Source: Planctomycetota bacterium | Lineage (GTDB): Bacteria; Planctomycetota; Phycisphaerae; Sedimentisphaerales; Anaerobacaceae | DNA: 14,298 nt | Reading direction: 5' to 3' | Assembly: GCA_017885385.1 (NCBI GenBank) | Contig: JAFNGF010000238.1 | Span: forward strand, 1-14,298 | Shown here: positions 7,283 through 13,780 of the stretch, in pieces | Numbering within the stretch: the first letter of the stretch is position 1 | Layout of the letters: every line of letters starts with the position of its first letter | Program-made: the position numbers and the translations under genes | The notes under the pieces: generated by a model | What the model saw: the letters and a program-made list of their open reading frames with translations, nothing else | Told to the model about the DNA's origin: nothing | The model's database searches: none

Positions 7283-7345
7283 GTAGGGTATGGCAGTTTC
7301 TGCATACCATTTGGGCGATTTGGCGGTATGCCGAGCATACCCTAC
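7283..7345. repeat. Compound GGTATG/CATACC palindromic repeat
   Basis: An outer perfect 10-bp inverted repeat GTAGGGTATG/CATACCCTAC (7283-7292/7336-7345) encloses two smaller hairpins: GGTATG.CAG-TTT-CTG-CATACC (7287-7308) and GGTATG-CCGAG-CATACC (7325-7341). The first hairpin recurs at 7485-7506. Confidence 0.75.
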
Positions 7346-7484
7346 ACCGTTATATTGGCGGAGGTTTAACGCTCGCACGCGCCGTCGCCATAGCTTTGTC
7401 GCGTCGGCGACTCGTCTCGGCGAAGATCGGGACGCCGGCTGGGCCTCTGCCCGGACGCGCCGAGGCCGGGGTTAACCGGAGTAG

Positions 7485-7506
7485 GGTATCGCAGCTTCTG
7501 CATACC
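7485..7506. repeat. Second copy of the GGTAT...ATACC hairpin
   Basis: Preceded by the same GTAG as the copy at 7283. The stem is GGTAT/ATACC plus GCAG/CTGC around CTT. Two bases differ inside the 22-base hairpin, and the helix is kept. Confidence 0.7.
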
Positions 7507-7512
7507 TTTTAC

Positions 7513-7540
7513 CCCCGCAATGTATTGCGGGGTTTTCGTT
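7513..7540 (+). terminator. Intrinsic-terminator-like hairpin
   Basis: Perfect 9-bp stem CCCCGCAAT-GT-ATTGCGGGG (7513-7532) followed by TTTTCGTTTT. It has the right form for a plus-strand terminator, but it lies about 455 bases beyond the DUF4139 stop codon among mini-repeats, so it may itself be a repeat element. Confidence 0.45.
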
Positions 7541-7567
7541 TTGCGACGGTCGGCTAGTAACCGGCAA

Positions 7568-7685
7568 TCGAATTAACCACGGATTTCACAGGCCTGTCCT
7601 GAGCCCGGTCGAAGGATTTCACTGAGTTATTCTTCACTTTTTAATCCGTGCTTATCTGTGTTAATCTGTGGTTTATACATGGTTT
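7568..7685. repeat. Dispersed repeat, copy 2, with a nested mini-insert
   Basis: It opens CGAATTA, then ACCACGGAT, and ends in the 43-base segment 7643-7685 shared with 1555-1597. The 9-base direct repeat GGATTTCAC (7581-7589 and 7614-7622) brackets a 24-base stretch containing TCCTGAGC and GGTCGAA. This looks like a small element inserted into the repeat with duplication of its target. The last base of the repeat reaches into the acylphosphatase stop codon. Confidence 0.75.
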
Positions 7686-7960
7686 TAGAAGGTGATTCTG
7701 AACTCCGTATATCGAGCATCGACAGGCACGTCTTCAATGATGCTATCTCTCATATAGCCGGCGAAAGAATTCTGTATCTGGCTGATGCAACTATCAATAT
7801 CGTCGGGCGTTCCCTGTGCGAGCATTTCCACCGTTGCATCCGGCAGGTTGCGGACAAAGCCGGTCAACCGATAGCCGCTGGCTATGTGGTGAGCGGTGAA
7901 GCGAAAGCCCACGCCCTGCACGTGACCCGTAAAAACTATATGTTTGGCAACCTGGCTCAC
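7685..7960 (-). CDS. acyP: Acylphosphatase
   Basis: Hydrolyses carboxyl-phosphate bonds of small acyl phosphates in the cytoplasm. With the GTG start at 7960 the product has 91 residues, the usual size for this family. It shows GHVQGVGFRF with the phosphate-binding Arg20, and GFVRNLPDATVEM with the catalytic Asn38, followed by the expected alpha/beta ending. GGGG lies ten bases before the GTG. The next ATG upstream (8101) would add 47 residues of non-family sequence and run into the divergent gene, so I reject it. A dispersed repeat abuts its stop codon. It is divergent from the GAF-PP2C gene, with 117 bases between the starts. Confidence 0.92.
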   Translation of the reverse strand: MSQVAKHIVFTGHVQGVGFRFTAHHIASGYRLTGFVRNLPDATVEMLAQGTPDDIDSCISQIQNSFAGYMRDSIIEDVPVDARYTEFRITF

Positions 7961-8021
7961 TTTTAATTGCCCCGTGCAACCGAACAATCGTTGGCGACTG
8001 GCAGTAGTAAAGAGATTTAGG

Positions 8022-8050
8022 TTCACCGGCAGCTTCAAGTCAAGTATAAT
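8022..8050 (+). promoter_or_regulatory. Candidate sigma70-type promoter of the GAF-PP2C gene
   Basis: TTCACC (8022-8027), 17-bp spacer, and a perfect TATAAT (8045-8050). Transcription would begin near 8057, about 20 bases before the ATG at 8078. Confidence 0.5.
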
Positions 8051-8077
8051 CCGGTCGATTTGCAGTGGTAGTGTGTT

Positions 8078-9361
8078 ATGTCCAGAAAGACGAAACGACA
8101 ATTAGAAAGAGACGAGCAGATTTATCAGCTTACCACGCTGGTGGCGGGGGATTTCTCGCTCCAGGAAGTGCTGGATAAGCTGGCCGAAGCGGCGGTTAAG
8201 ATCGTGGGCGTCAAGGCCTGCTCGATTCGCCTGTTGGATGAACAGACCAACGACTTGAAGATGCGAAGCACTTATGGACTCAGCGAACAGTACCGCAACA
8301 AAGGGCCGGTAACCAAAGATGATGCGGTGGTCAAGGCCGCTTTTGCGGGCGAGGCCGTCGTGCTGGACGATATGCGGGTCGATGACCGGGTCAAATATAA
8401 AGAGGCAACCATCACGGAGGGTCTGGTCAGTCAGCTCACGGTGGCAATGCGTTTCAGGAATAAGCCCATCGGCGTGCTTCGGCTGTATAGTCCTAAACCC
8501 AAATGTTTCGACGAGGATGACATACAGCTGGCCAGGGCGGTGGCCTCGCAGTGTGCCGTAGCGATAACCAACGCCAAGCTTTATGCCCAGAGGATCGAAG
8601 GGGCGCGAATGGCCGAGCAGGTTCGCCTGGCAGCGCATATCCAGCGAAGAATGATCCCGGAAAAAGCGCCGTGGGTAAAGGGCCTGGATATAGCGGCTAC
8701 CTATATCCCGTGTTTCGAGGTGGGCGGTGACTTTTACGATTTTCTCCAGATAGGCCGGAGCTGCGTTGCCGTGGCGATTGCAGATGTGATAGGTAAGGGC
8801 GTTCCCGCAGCGCTGATGATGAGTCTATTTCGGGGTGCTGTGCGGGCTTACTCGGACGGCACAAGCAGCAAGGATGCCGTTTGGGGAATTATCAGCAAGC
8901 TCAATAAAATGATGTGCCAGGAATGTAGAGACGGTGAGTTTGTAACATTGTTTTACGCGATCATCGACATTAAAGATATGACCATCACTTACTGCAATTG
9001 CGGGCACGAGCCGACCATGCTAATAAGGGACGGGCAGACGATGGGTCTTGAAAAGGGCGGCATTGTTCTTGGCGTCGAGGCAGGGGCAGAATACGAAATT
9101 GAAACTCGCCCATTGAAAGATGGCGATTGCCTGTTGTTTTATAGCGACGGGCTGATTGACGCGACCAACTTCGATGGCCAGCTCTGGGGCAGAGAAAGCT
9201 TGTTGCAGACCGCGAAAAAGTTCACCAACGATTCAGCCGAGCAGATGCTTGGAAATATCCTCGGCTACAGAAGGCGGTTCGTGGGACTGGCCAGGCAGGT
9301 TGACGATACGAGTATCATCGTGGTAAAAATAGGCCAGGCAAAAACGTGGAACAATATTTAG
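8078..9361 (+). CDS. GAF-domain PP2C (RsbU/SpoIIE-type) serine phosphatase
   Basis: A 427-residue soluble signalling protein. Residues about 15-168 form a GAF domain (ACSIRLLDE, the loop around 80-110, PIGVLRLYS). A helical linker (170-195, AAHIQRRMIP) leads to a PP2C-like SpoIIE domain. Its metal-binding motifs are EVGGDFYDF (Asp218), ADVIGKGVPAALMM (Asp236), LLFYSDGLIDATN (Asp357) and QVDDTSIIVV (Asp409/410); GHEPTMLIRDG (309-319) is also typical. Such proteins usually dephosphorylate an anti-sigma-factor antagonist in a partner-switching pathway. No anti-sigma factor, STAS-domain protein or sigma gene lies in this window, so its partners are elsewhere. The upstream ribosome binding site is weak. 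A strong hairpin starts right after the stop codon. Confidence 0.92.
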   Translation: MSRKTKRQLERDEQIYQLTTLVAGDFSLQEVLDKLAEAAVKIVGVKACSIRLLDEQTNDLKMRSTYGLSEQYRNKGPVTKDDAVVKAAFAGEAVVLDDMRVDDRVKYKEATITEGLVSQLTVAMRFRNKPIGVLRLYSPKPKCFDEDDIQLARAVASQCAVAITNAKLYAQRIEGARMAEQVRLAAHIQRRMIPEKAPWVKGLDIAATYIPCFEVGGDFYDFLQIGRSCVAVAIADVIGKGVPAALMMSLFRGAVRAYSDGTSSKDAVWGIISKLNKMMCQECRDGEFVTLFYAIIDIKDMTITYCNCGHEPTMLIRDGQTMGLEKGGIVLGVEAGAEYEIETRPLKDGDCLLFYSDGLIDATNFDGQLWGRESLLQTAKKFTNDSAEQMLGNILGYRRRFVGLARQVDDTSIIVVKIGQAKTWNNI

Positions 9362-9407
9362 CCCCCAGTTTGGGACCCCGCCTTGCGGGAACCCTCACTG
9401 GGGGTTT
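9362..9407 (+). terminator. Strong compound stem-loop between the phosphatase gene and cmk
   Basis: CCCCCAGT/ACTGGGGG (9362-9369/9397-9404), then GGG/CCC (9372-9374/9392-9394), then CCCGC-CTT-GCGGG (9377-9389), followed by only three T. It sits exactly between the stop codon at 9361 and the chosen cmk start. It may terminate transcription, or be another GC-rich palindromic element like those at 1927-2009. Confidence 0.45.
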
Positions 9408-9420
9408 CCCGGTTCTTGTT

Positions 9421-10140
9421 ATGGCAGGTTTGGTCATTACCATCGATGGTCCAGCAGCCAGCGGCAAAAGCACGGTGGCACAGCGATTGGCCGAAAAACT
9501 GGATGCCGCCTTTCTGGATACCGGTGCGATGTACCGGGCGGTGACAATTGCTGCCAAATGTGCCGGCGTGGATATGAACGATGAGCAGGAACTGCTCGCG
9601 GTTATGGAAAAAAGTAAGTTCAAGTTCTTAGCCGAGGCAGACCCCTGCCTTCGCAGGCGTAAACTCGTCCCCGTGGAAACGGGGATGCGTGCTTTTGTCA
9701 ACGGGATCGATGTCACCGAGCAGATTCGCCAGCCGGATATAACTGCCAGCGCACGGTATATCGCCGCTGCGCCAAAAGTACGGGCCAAATTGGTCCAGAT
9801 GCAGCGAGAATTTGCGGCAAGGCATAAAAAAGTAGTTACAGAAGGAAGAGACCAGGGCACAGTGGCATTTCCCGACGCGGACATGAAATTCTACTTGACA
9901 GCGGCTTTGCCGGAAAGAGCAAGAAGAAGACAAGCGGAGTTGCGGGCAAAAGGCTGTAGTCAGAGCCTCGAGCAAGTGCGGCAGGCCATCGAACAAAGAG
10001 ACAAAAGCGACGAGCACAGAACCGTCGGTCCATTAAGACCGGCTGGTGACGCTATTATTCTCGATACCACCAACCTAAGTATTGACGAGGTTGTGGGTAA
10101 GGCTTTGCGCTACGTGAAACAAAAATGCCTAAAGAAGTGA
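9421..10140 (+). CDS. cmk: Cytidylate kinase with a repeat-encoded insertion
   Basis: Phosphorylates CMP and dCMP with ATP in the cytoplasm. The 239-residue product has the P-loop GPAASGKS (10-17), LDTGAMYRA (32-40), FVNGIDVTEQIR (92-103), EGRDQGTVAFPDA (141-153; most homologues have a Met where Gln145 is), ERARRR (165-170) and RDKSDEHRTVGPL (193-205). The start is placed at 9421 because the homologous region begins there. An in-frame ATG at 9346 lies inside the preceding gene and would translate the hairpin. Residues about 75-89 have no counterpart in the E. coli enzyme and are encoded by two back-to-back hairpins (9644-9685). The insert falls in a surface loop before the NMP-binding region, so activity may be kept. 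The gene overlaps plsC by 16 bases; cmk-plsC neighbours are common in bacteria. Confidence 0.93.
   Translation: MAGLVITIDGPAASGKSTVAQRLAEKLDAAFLDTGAMYRAVTIAAKCAGVDMNDEQELLAVMEKSKFKFLAEADPCLRRRKLVPVETGMRAFVNGIDVTEQIRQPDITASARYIAAAPKVRAKLVQMQREFAARHKKVVTEGRDQGTVAFPDADMKFYLTAALPERARRRQAELRAKGCSQSLEQVRQAIEQRDKSDEHRTVGPLRPAGDAIILDTTNLSIDEVVGKALRYVKQKCLKK
9644..9685. repeat. Twin palindromes inside cmk
   Basis: CCTGC-CTTC-GCAGG (9644-9657) and TCCCCGT-GGAA-ACGGGGA (9668-9685). They encode about 15 residues that interrupt an otherwise normal Cmk alignment, in frame. Confidence 0.7.
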
Positions 10141-10826
10141 GAGCCAGCGGAAACTGCGGCAAATTCGATATTCCCGGCCTCCGGCCGGTGTGGTACTGGC
10201 TGGTGCAATGGAGCTGCCGGGTTTTTTGCATGGGTTTTTTTGGTTTCCGTGCTTATGGCACAAAGAATGTCCCCGAGGGGGGAGGCGTTATACTGGCCAG
10301 CAACCATCAGAGCTTTCTCGACCCGATATTCTGCGGCGTGGCTTTGAGGCGGCATCTGCATTTTGTTGCCCGTGATTCACTCTTTCGCAACGGATTTTTT
10401 GCCCTGCTGATTCGCTCGCTTAACGCAATACCGGTTAAGAGGGACAAACCGGATGTGTCATCTATTAAGACCGTCATCGCCGGTCTGAAACAGGGCAACA
10501 GCATCTGCCTTTTCCCGGAAGCCACCCGTACAAGCGACGGACGGATCAGGGCGTTTAAGCCGGGCTTTGGCCTTCTGTGCCGGCAGGCGGAAGTGCCGGT
10601 AGTGCCGGTGCTGATTGATGGGGCGTTTGAATGCTGGCCGAGGCATAAGAAGGTCTTCTCGCCGGCTCACGTTACGGTTTGCTACGGGCAAGCTATAACC
10701 GCCGAGCAGGCAAAGAATATGAGCGATCGAGAGCTGGCAGAACTTGTCACGTCCAGGCTGCGCCGGATGCAGGATATATACCGACTCAAACGCGGCAAAA
10801 AACCATACCGTAATTACCCAGGCTAA
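10125..10826 (+). CDS. plsC: 1-acyl-sn-glycerol-3-phosphate acyltransferase (PlsC family)
   Basis: Transfers a fatty acyl group to lysophosphatidic acid in phospholipid synthesis at the inner face of the membrane. The 233-residue product has an N-terminal hydrophobic stretch (about 20-42), the catalytic HX4D motif in NHQSFLD (His61, Asp66), VKRDK (104-108), and the substrate-binding motif FPEATRT (130-136), where Ala replaces the usual Gly. A later VPVVPVLIDGA segment is also typical. The ATG lies inside the end of cmk (16-base overlap, other frame), so the two are probably translationally coupled. Substrate specificity within the family is not readable from sequence. Confidence 0.9.
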   Translation: MPKEVRASGNCGKFDIPGLRPVWYWLVQWSCRVFCMGFFGFRAYGTKNVPEGGGVILASNHQSFLDPIFCGVALRRHLHFVARDSLFRNGFFALLIRSLNAIPVKRDKPDVSSIKTVIAGLKQGNSICLFPEATRTSDGRIRAFKPGFGLLCRQAEVPVVPVLIDGAFECWPRHKKVFSPAHVTVCYGQAITAEQAKNMSDRELAELVTSRLRRMQDIYRLKRGKKPYRNYPG

Positions 10827-10862
10827 GTGGTTTTGCAAGCCAGGCGGCCTGTATGATTGCGC

Positions 10863-10909
10863 TTGACGGGGTCTGTGACTGTAGGTATGCTTGCTTTTGA
10901 AGTCACAGA
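10863..10909 (+). promoter_or_regulatory. Candidate promoter with overlapping inverted-repeat operator
   Basis: TTGACG (10863-10868), 17-bp spacer, TATGCT (10886-10891). A perfect 9-bp inverted repeat, TCTGTGACT (10872-10880) and AGTCACAGA (10901-10909), straddles the -10 box. With transcription starting near 10898 the left arm would not be transcribed, which favours a protein-binding operator over an RNA hairpin. It probably controls the oxidoreductase cassette that starts at 10972. Confidence 0.45.
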
Positions 10910-10971
10910 GGGTAAACCAAGAGAGTGCGCGAGTAATTTTTGAGCGCGTACGCTAAGCGAAAGGGTTATCG

Positions 10972-12264
10972 ATGAAAGACAAAGTTGGACAAGAAGCAAG
11001 GCCATTGTCCCGCAGGGATTTTATTAAGACCTCAGCGGCGGTGTCCCTGGCGGTGCTGGGGTCGCCGGCGAGCAAGATGTTCGCAGCCGGCTCCGATACC
11101 ATCAGGGTGGGGCTGCTCGGCTGCGGCGGTCGCGGCACAGGCGCGGTACAGGACTGCGTCAACGCGGCACCCGGAGTCGAGCTGATTGCGATGGGCGATC
11201 TTTTCAAAGACCGGCTGGATGGCTCATTCGAGGAGCTGAAAAAGAAATTAGGTGCTAAGTTCAAGGTCGCCAGGGAAAGATGCTTTGTGGGATTTGACTG
11301 CCACCAGAAAGTGGTTGCTTGTGACGTAAATATGGTAATTCTGGCCGGGCCGCCGCATTTTCGCCCCGCACATCTAAAAGCGGCTATAGAAGCGGGCAAA
11401 CACGTATTTATGGAAAAACCTGTGGGTGTGGACCCGGCGGGCATTCGTTCAATTATTGCTTCGTCTGAGCTGGCTGAGAAGAAGGGTCTGGCAATCGTGG
11501 CTGGTACTCAGCGAAGACACCAGGCTCATTACGTTGAGATTATGAAGCGGATTCAGAACGGTGACATCGGCGACATCGTCGCCGCACAATGCTATTGGAA
11601 CGGCAGTGATATGCTGGGTTACTGGAAGTGGTATGAGCGGCAGCCGGGCATGTCCGACATCCACTGGCAGTGCCGCAACTGGCCGTGGTTCACCTGGCTA
11701 TCCGGCGACCATATTGTTGAGCAGCACGTGCACAACGTAGACGTAGTCAATTGGGCGATCGGGGCTAACCCCGTGCAGTGTATGGGCATGGGCGGCCGGC
11801 AGGTGCGGACGCTTGGCAATATTTATGACCACTTCGCGGTCGAGCTTGAGTATCCGCGCGGCGTGCGGGTGTCAAGCATGTGCCGACAGATAAATGGCTG
11901 CACCGATAGAGTTTCCGAAAGAATAGCTGGGACAAAAGGCGTGGCATATACCGACAGCACAACCGGCTATATCGAGGGGGCCAAGGCATATAAATACGAT
12001 GGTCCAAACCCAAACCCGTATGTGCAGGAGCACACCGACCTAATTGCCGGTATCCGTGCCGGCAAAGCGTTGAATGAAGGGCGTCGGGTCGCCGAGAGCA
12101 CCCTTGCGGCGATTATGGGGCGAATGAGCGCATATACGGGCCGGGCGATGAGCTGGGACTGGGCCATGAAGGCCTCGAAACTGGACCTGACGCCGGCAAG
12201 TTATGAATCAGGGCCGGCGCCGGATGCTTCGGTGGCTGTGCCCGGCAAAACGCCGCTTATTTAG
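10972..12264 (+). CDS. Tat-exported Gfo/Idh/MocA-family oxidoreductase, paralogue 1
   Basis: An NAD(P)-dependent sugar or sugar-derivative dehydrogenase family member, 430 residues. The N-terminus has a twin-arginine signal SRRDFIK (13-19) followed by a hydrophobic stretch and AAG near 40, so it is exported already folded with its cofactor, as known for glucose-fructose oxidoreductase. The Rossmann fold shows GLLGCGGRG (47-55), GPPHFRPAHLKAA (126-138) and MEKPVGVDP (147-155). The C-terminal domain has WLSGDHIVEQHVHNVDVVNW (242-261), with the conserved Asp and His. GAAAGGG before the ATG serves as ribosome binding site. The next gene is a close paralogue of almost the same length, and a DUF1080 gene follows. 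The substrate is unknown; oxidation of a glycoside to a 3-keto form is the best guess from context. Confidence 0.92.
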   Translation: MKDKVGQEARPLSRRDFIKTSAAVSLAVLGSPASKMFAAGSDTIRVGLLGCGGRGTGAVQDCVNAAPGVELIAMGDLFKDRLDGSFEELKKKLGAKFKVARERCFVGFDCHQKVVACDVNMVILAGPPHFRPAHLKAAIEAGKHVFMEKPVGVDPAGIRSIIASSELAEKKGLAIVAGTQRRHQAHYVEIMKRIQNGDIGDIVAAQCYWNGSDMLGYWKWYERQPGMSDIHWQCRNWPWFTWLSGDHIVEQHVHNVDVVNWAIGANPVQCMGMGGRQVRTLGNIYDHFAVELEYPRGVRVSSMCRQINGCTDRVSERIAGTKGVAYTDSTTGYIEGAKAYKYDGPNPNPYVQEHTDLIAGIRAGKALNEGRRVAESTLAAIMGRMSAYTGRAMSWDWAMKASKLDLTPASYESGPAPDASVAVPGKTPLI

Positions 12265-12284
12265 CGATTTTTGGAAGCAGGGGA

Positions 12285-12406
12285 GCCACAGAGGCTTGTC
12301 CCTTCGGCAAGCTCAGGGCGGGCTCTGAGCGAAGCCGAAGGGATACAGAGTTCACAGAGAGAAAAGAATGGAATACTTGCTCTGAGTTCTCTGTGCTGTC
12401 TGTGGC
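12285..12406. repeat. Dispersed CACAGAG-type repeat with a nested palindromic insert
   Basis: The outer arms are GCCACAGA (12285-12292) and TCTGTGGC (12399-12406). Inside lies a 51-base insert (12294-12344) bracketed by ACAGAG (12288-12293 and 12345-12350). The insert is itself a hairpin: CCCTTCGGC/GCCGAAGGG (12300-12308/12334-12342) and GCTCAG/CTGAGC (12311-12316/12325-12330). Removing the insert plus one ACAGAG gives GCCACAGAGTTCACAGAGA, which matches the inverted right arm closely. Confidence 0.75.
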
Positions 12407-12443
12407 AAAAATATTTGCTGATGGTCGGTTGAAAGGATAATCC

Positions 12444-13745
12444 ATGAAAACAAAGGTGGCAAAAAAACTGTCAGGTCTGTCCAGACGCGATTTTATCAAG
12501 AAGTCTGCCGTTGTTGGTGCAGCCGCCTTGACCTCGCAAACGAGCAGGATATTTGCGGCAGGAAGTGACACCGTTCGCGTCGGCCTGATAGGCTGTGGCG
12601 GCCGCGGGACATACGATACGACAAATTGCCTGAGCTCAGCCCAGGGCGTGCAGCTTGTCGCGATAGGTGACCTGTTCAAGGACCGTATGGTCGGTTCTCT
12701 GGCGAATCTGAAGAAGAGGCTCGGCGAGAAGGTAAAAGTCGCTGACGATAAGTGTTTCGTCGGTTGGGATGCCTACAAGAATGTTATTGCCTGTGATGAT
12801 GTTGACCTTGTGATACTGACGGAGCCGCCGCATTTTCGGCCAATACACCTTAAGGCCGCCATCGAAGCCGGCAAGCATGTATTTATGGAAAAGCCGGTCG
12901 CGGTAGACCCCGTTGGTGTGCGCTCGGTGATTGCATCGTCGGAGCTGGCGGATAAGAAAAAGCTGACCATACTGGCCGGAACCCAGATGCGGCGGATATC
13001 ACATTTAGTGCAGGGCGTTAAAAGCATCCGCGACGGCGCTCTGGGCGACATCTTAGGCGGCCAGTGCGTCAGAATCGGCGACGGCATGTTGACCTGGGGG
13101 TCAAAGGAGCGTCAGCCTGCCTGGTCGGATATGGAGTGGCAGCTCCGTCGCTGGCTCTTTTTGACCTGGCTTTCGGGAGACTTCATCGTCGAGATGCACG
13201 TGCATAATCTGGACGTGATGAACTGGGCGATGGATGCACATCCGGTCCAATGTATGGGTATGGGCGGCAGACAGGTGCGAACCGCTCCGGAGTACGGCGA
13301 TGTCTATGACCATTTCGCGGTCGAGTATGAGTATCCCAATGGCGTGCGGGTCGAGTATATGGGCGCCCAGATCGACGGCTGCAGTGACCGTAATGACCAG
13401 CGGCTGGTCGGGACGAAAGGATCGGCTTATATGGACTTTGGCCGAACAGTCATCAAAGGCCGGGAGGAAGTGGAATATGCATGGGATAACGTCGAGCCCT
13501 GCCTGCGTCAGCACGCCGACCAGATTGCCGCCATTCGCCAGGGTCAAGCTCTGAACGAGGGTAGGCGTGTTGCCGAGAGTACGCTGACCTGCATTATGGG
13601 CCGCATCAGCGCTTATACGGGGCGTGCGCTGAGCTGGGACTGGGCTATGAAAGCCTCCAAACTGGACCTGAGTCCGCCAAAATACGAGTTCGGCGACTTG
13701 CCGGCGCCGGCCGTGGCGATTCCCGGCAAGACACAACTTGTCTGA
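12444..13745 (+). CDS. Tat-exported Gfo/Idh/MocA-family oxidoreductase, paralogue 2
   Basis: A 433-residue paralogue of the preceding protein, collinear from end to end with no large gaps. It has the Tat motif SRRDFIK at the same place (13-19), GLIGCGGRG (48-56), MEKPVAVDP, WLSGDFIVEMHVHNLDVMNW, MGMGGRQVRT, and the shared ending WDWAMKASKLDL ... PGKT. Differences cluster around the substrate side: a LTWGSKERQPAWSDMEW stretch replaces the first protein's GYWKWYERQPGMSDIHW. The two may act on different sugars or work in sequence. GAAAGGA seven bases before the ATG is the ribosome binding site. The repeat at 12285-12406 separates it from paralogue 1 and could reduce read-through or protect mRNA ends. 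Confidence 0.92.
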   Translation: MKTKVAKKLSGLSRRDFIKKSAVVGAAALTSQTSRIFAAGSDTVRVGLIGCGGRGTYDTTNCLSSAQGVQLVAIGDLFKDRMVGSLANLKKRLGEKVKVADDKCFVGWDAYKNVIACDDVDLVILTEPPHFRPIHLKAAIEAGKHVFMEKPVAVDPVGVRSVIASSELADKKKLTILAGTQMRRISHLVQGVKSIRDGALGDILGGQCVRIGDGMLTWGSKERQPAWSDMEWQLRRWLFLTWLSGDFIVEMHVHNLDVMNWAMDAHPVQCMGMGGRQVRTAPEYGDVYDHFAVEYEYPNGVRVEYMGAQIDGCSDRNDQRLVGTKGSAYMDFGRTVIKGREEVEYAWDNVEPCLRQHADQIAAIRQGQALNEGRRVAESTLTCIMGRISAYTGRALSWDWAMKASKLDLSPPKYEFGDLPAPAVAIPGKTQLV

Positions 13746-13780
13746 AGCTGGAACAACGTACTCCAAAGAAAGGGGATTCT

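Larger units (their letters stand above)
7057..7684. other. Repeat-rich intergenic region without a convincing gene
   Basis: This 628-base stretch separates the DUF4139 gene from the acylphosphatase gene. Both strands hold open frames, but their translations are Arg/Ala-rich, match no family I know, and run through palindromes. The stretch contains a 43-base palindrome (7174-7216), two copies of a GGTAT...ATACC hairpin (7283-7345 and 7485-7506), a terminator-like stem (7513-7536) and a dispersed repeat (7568-7685). It looks like a place where mini-repeats have accumulated. Confidence 0.7.

Noticed and set aside
7283..7506. CRISPR-like array from the repeated GGTAT...ATACC units
   Set aside because: There are only a few units, with unequal spacing and internal palindromes, and no cas genes; it is a palindromic mini-repeat instead.
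7189..7557. A 122-codon plus-strand open frame in the repeat region
   Set aside because: The translation is Arg/Ala-rich without a recognisable fold, runs through several palindromes and the terminator-like stem, and has no ribosome binding site.
7961..8101. N-terminal extension of acylphosphatase using the ATG at 8101
   Set aside because: The added 47 residues do not look like the family, would overlap the divergent phosphatase gene, and the GTG at 7960 gives the standard length.
8102..8638. A 178-codon minus-strand open frame
   Set aside because: It lies opposite the GAF domain of a clear coding gene and resembles no protein family.
9346..9420. Earlier cmk start at 9346
   Set aside because: It lies inside the preceding gene and would translate the stem-loop into residues absent from the family; homology begins at 9421.
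13101..13766. A 221-codon minus-strand open frame
   Set aside because: It is the antisense shadow of the second oxidoreductase; the sense frame has full family motifs.
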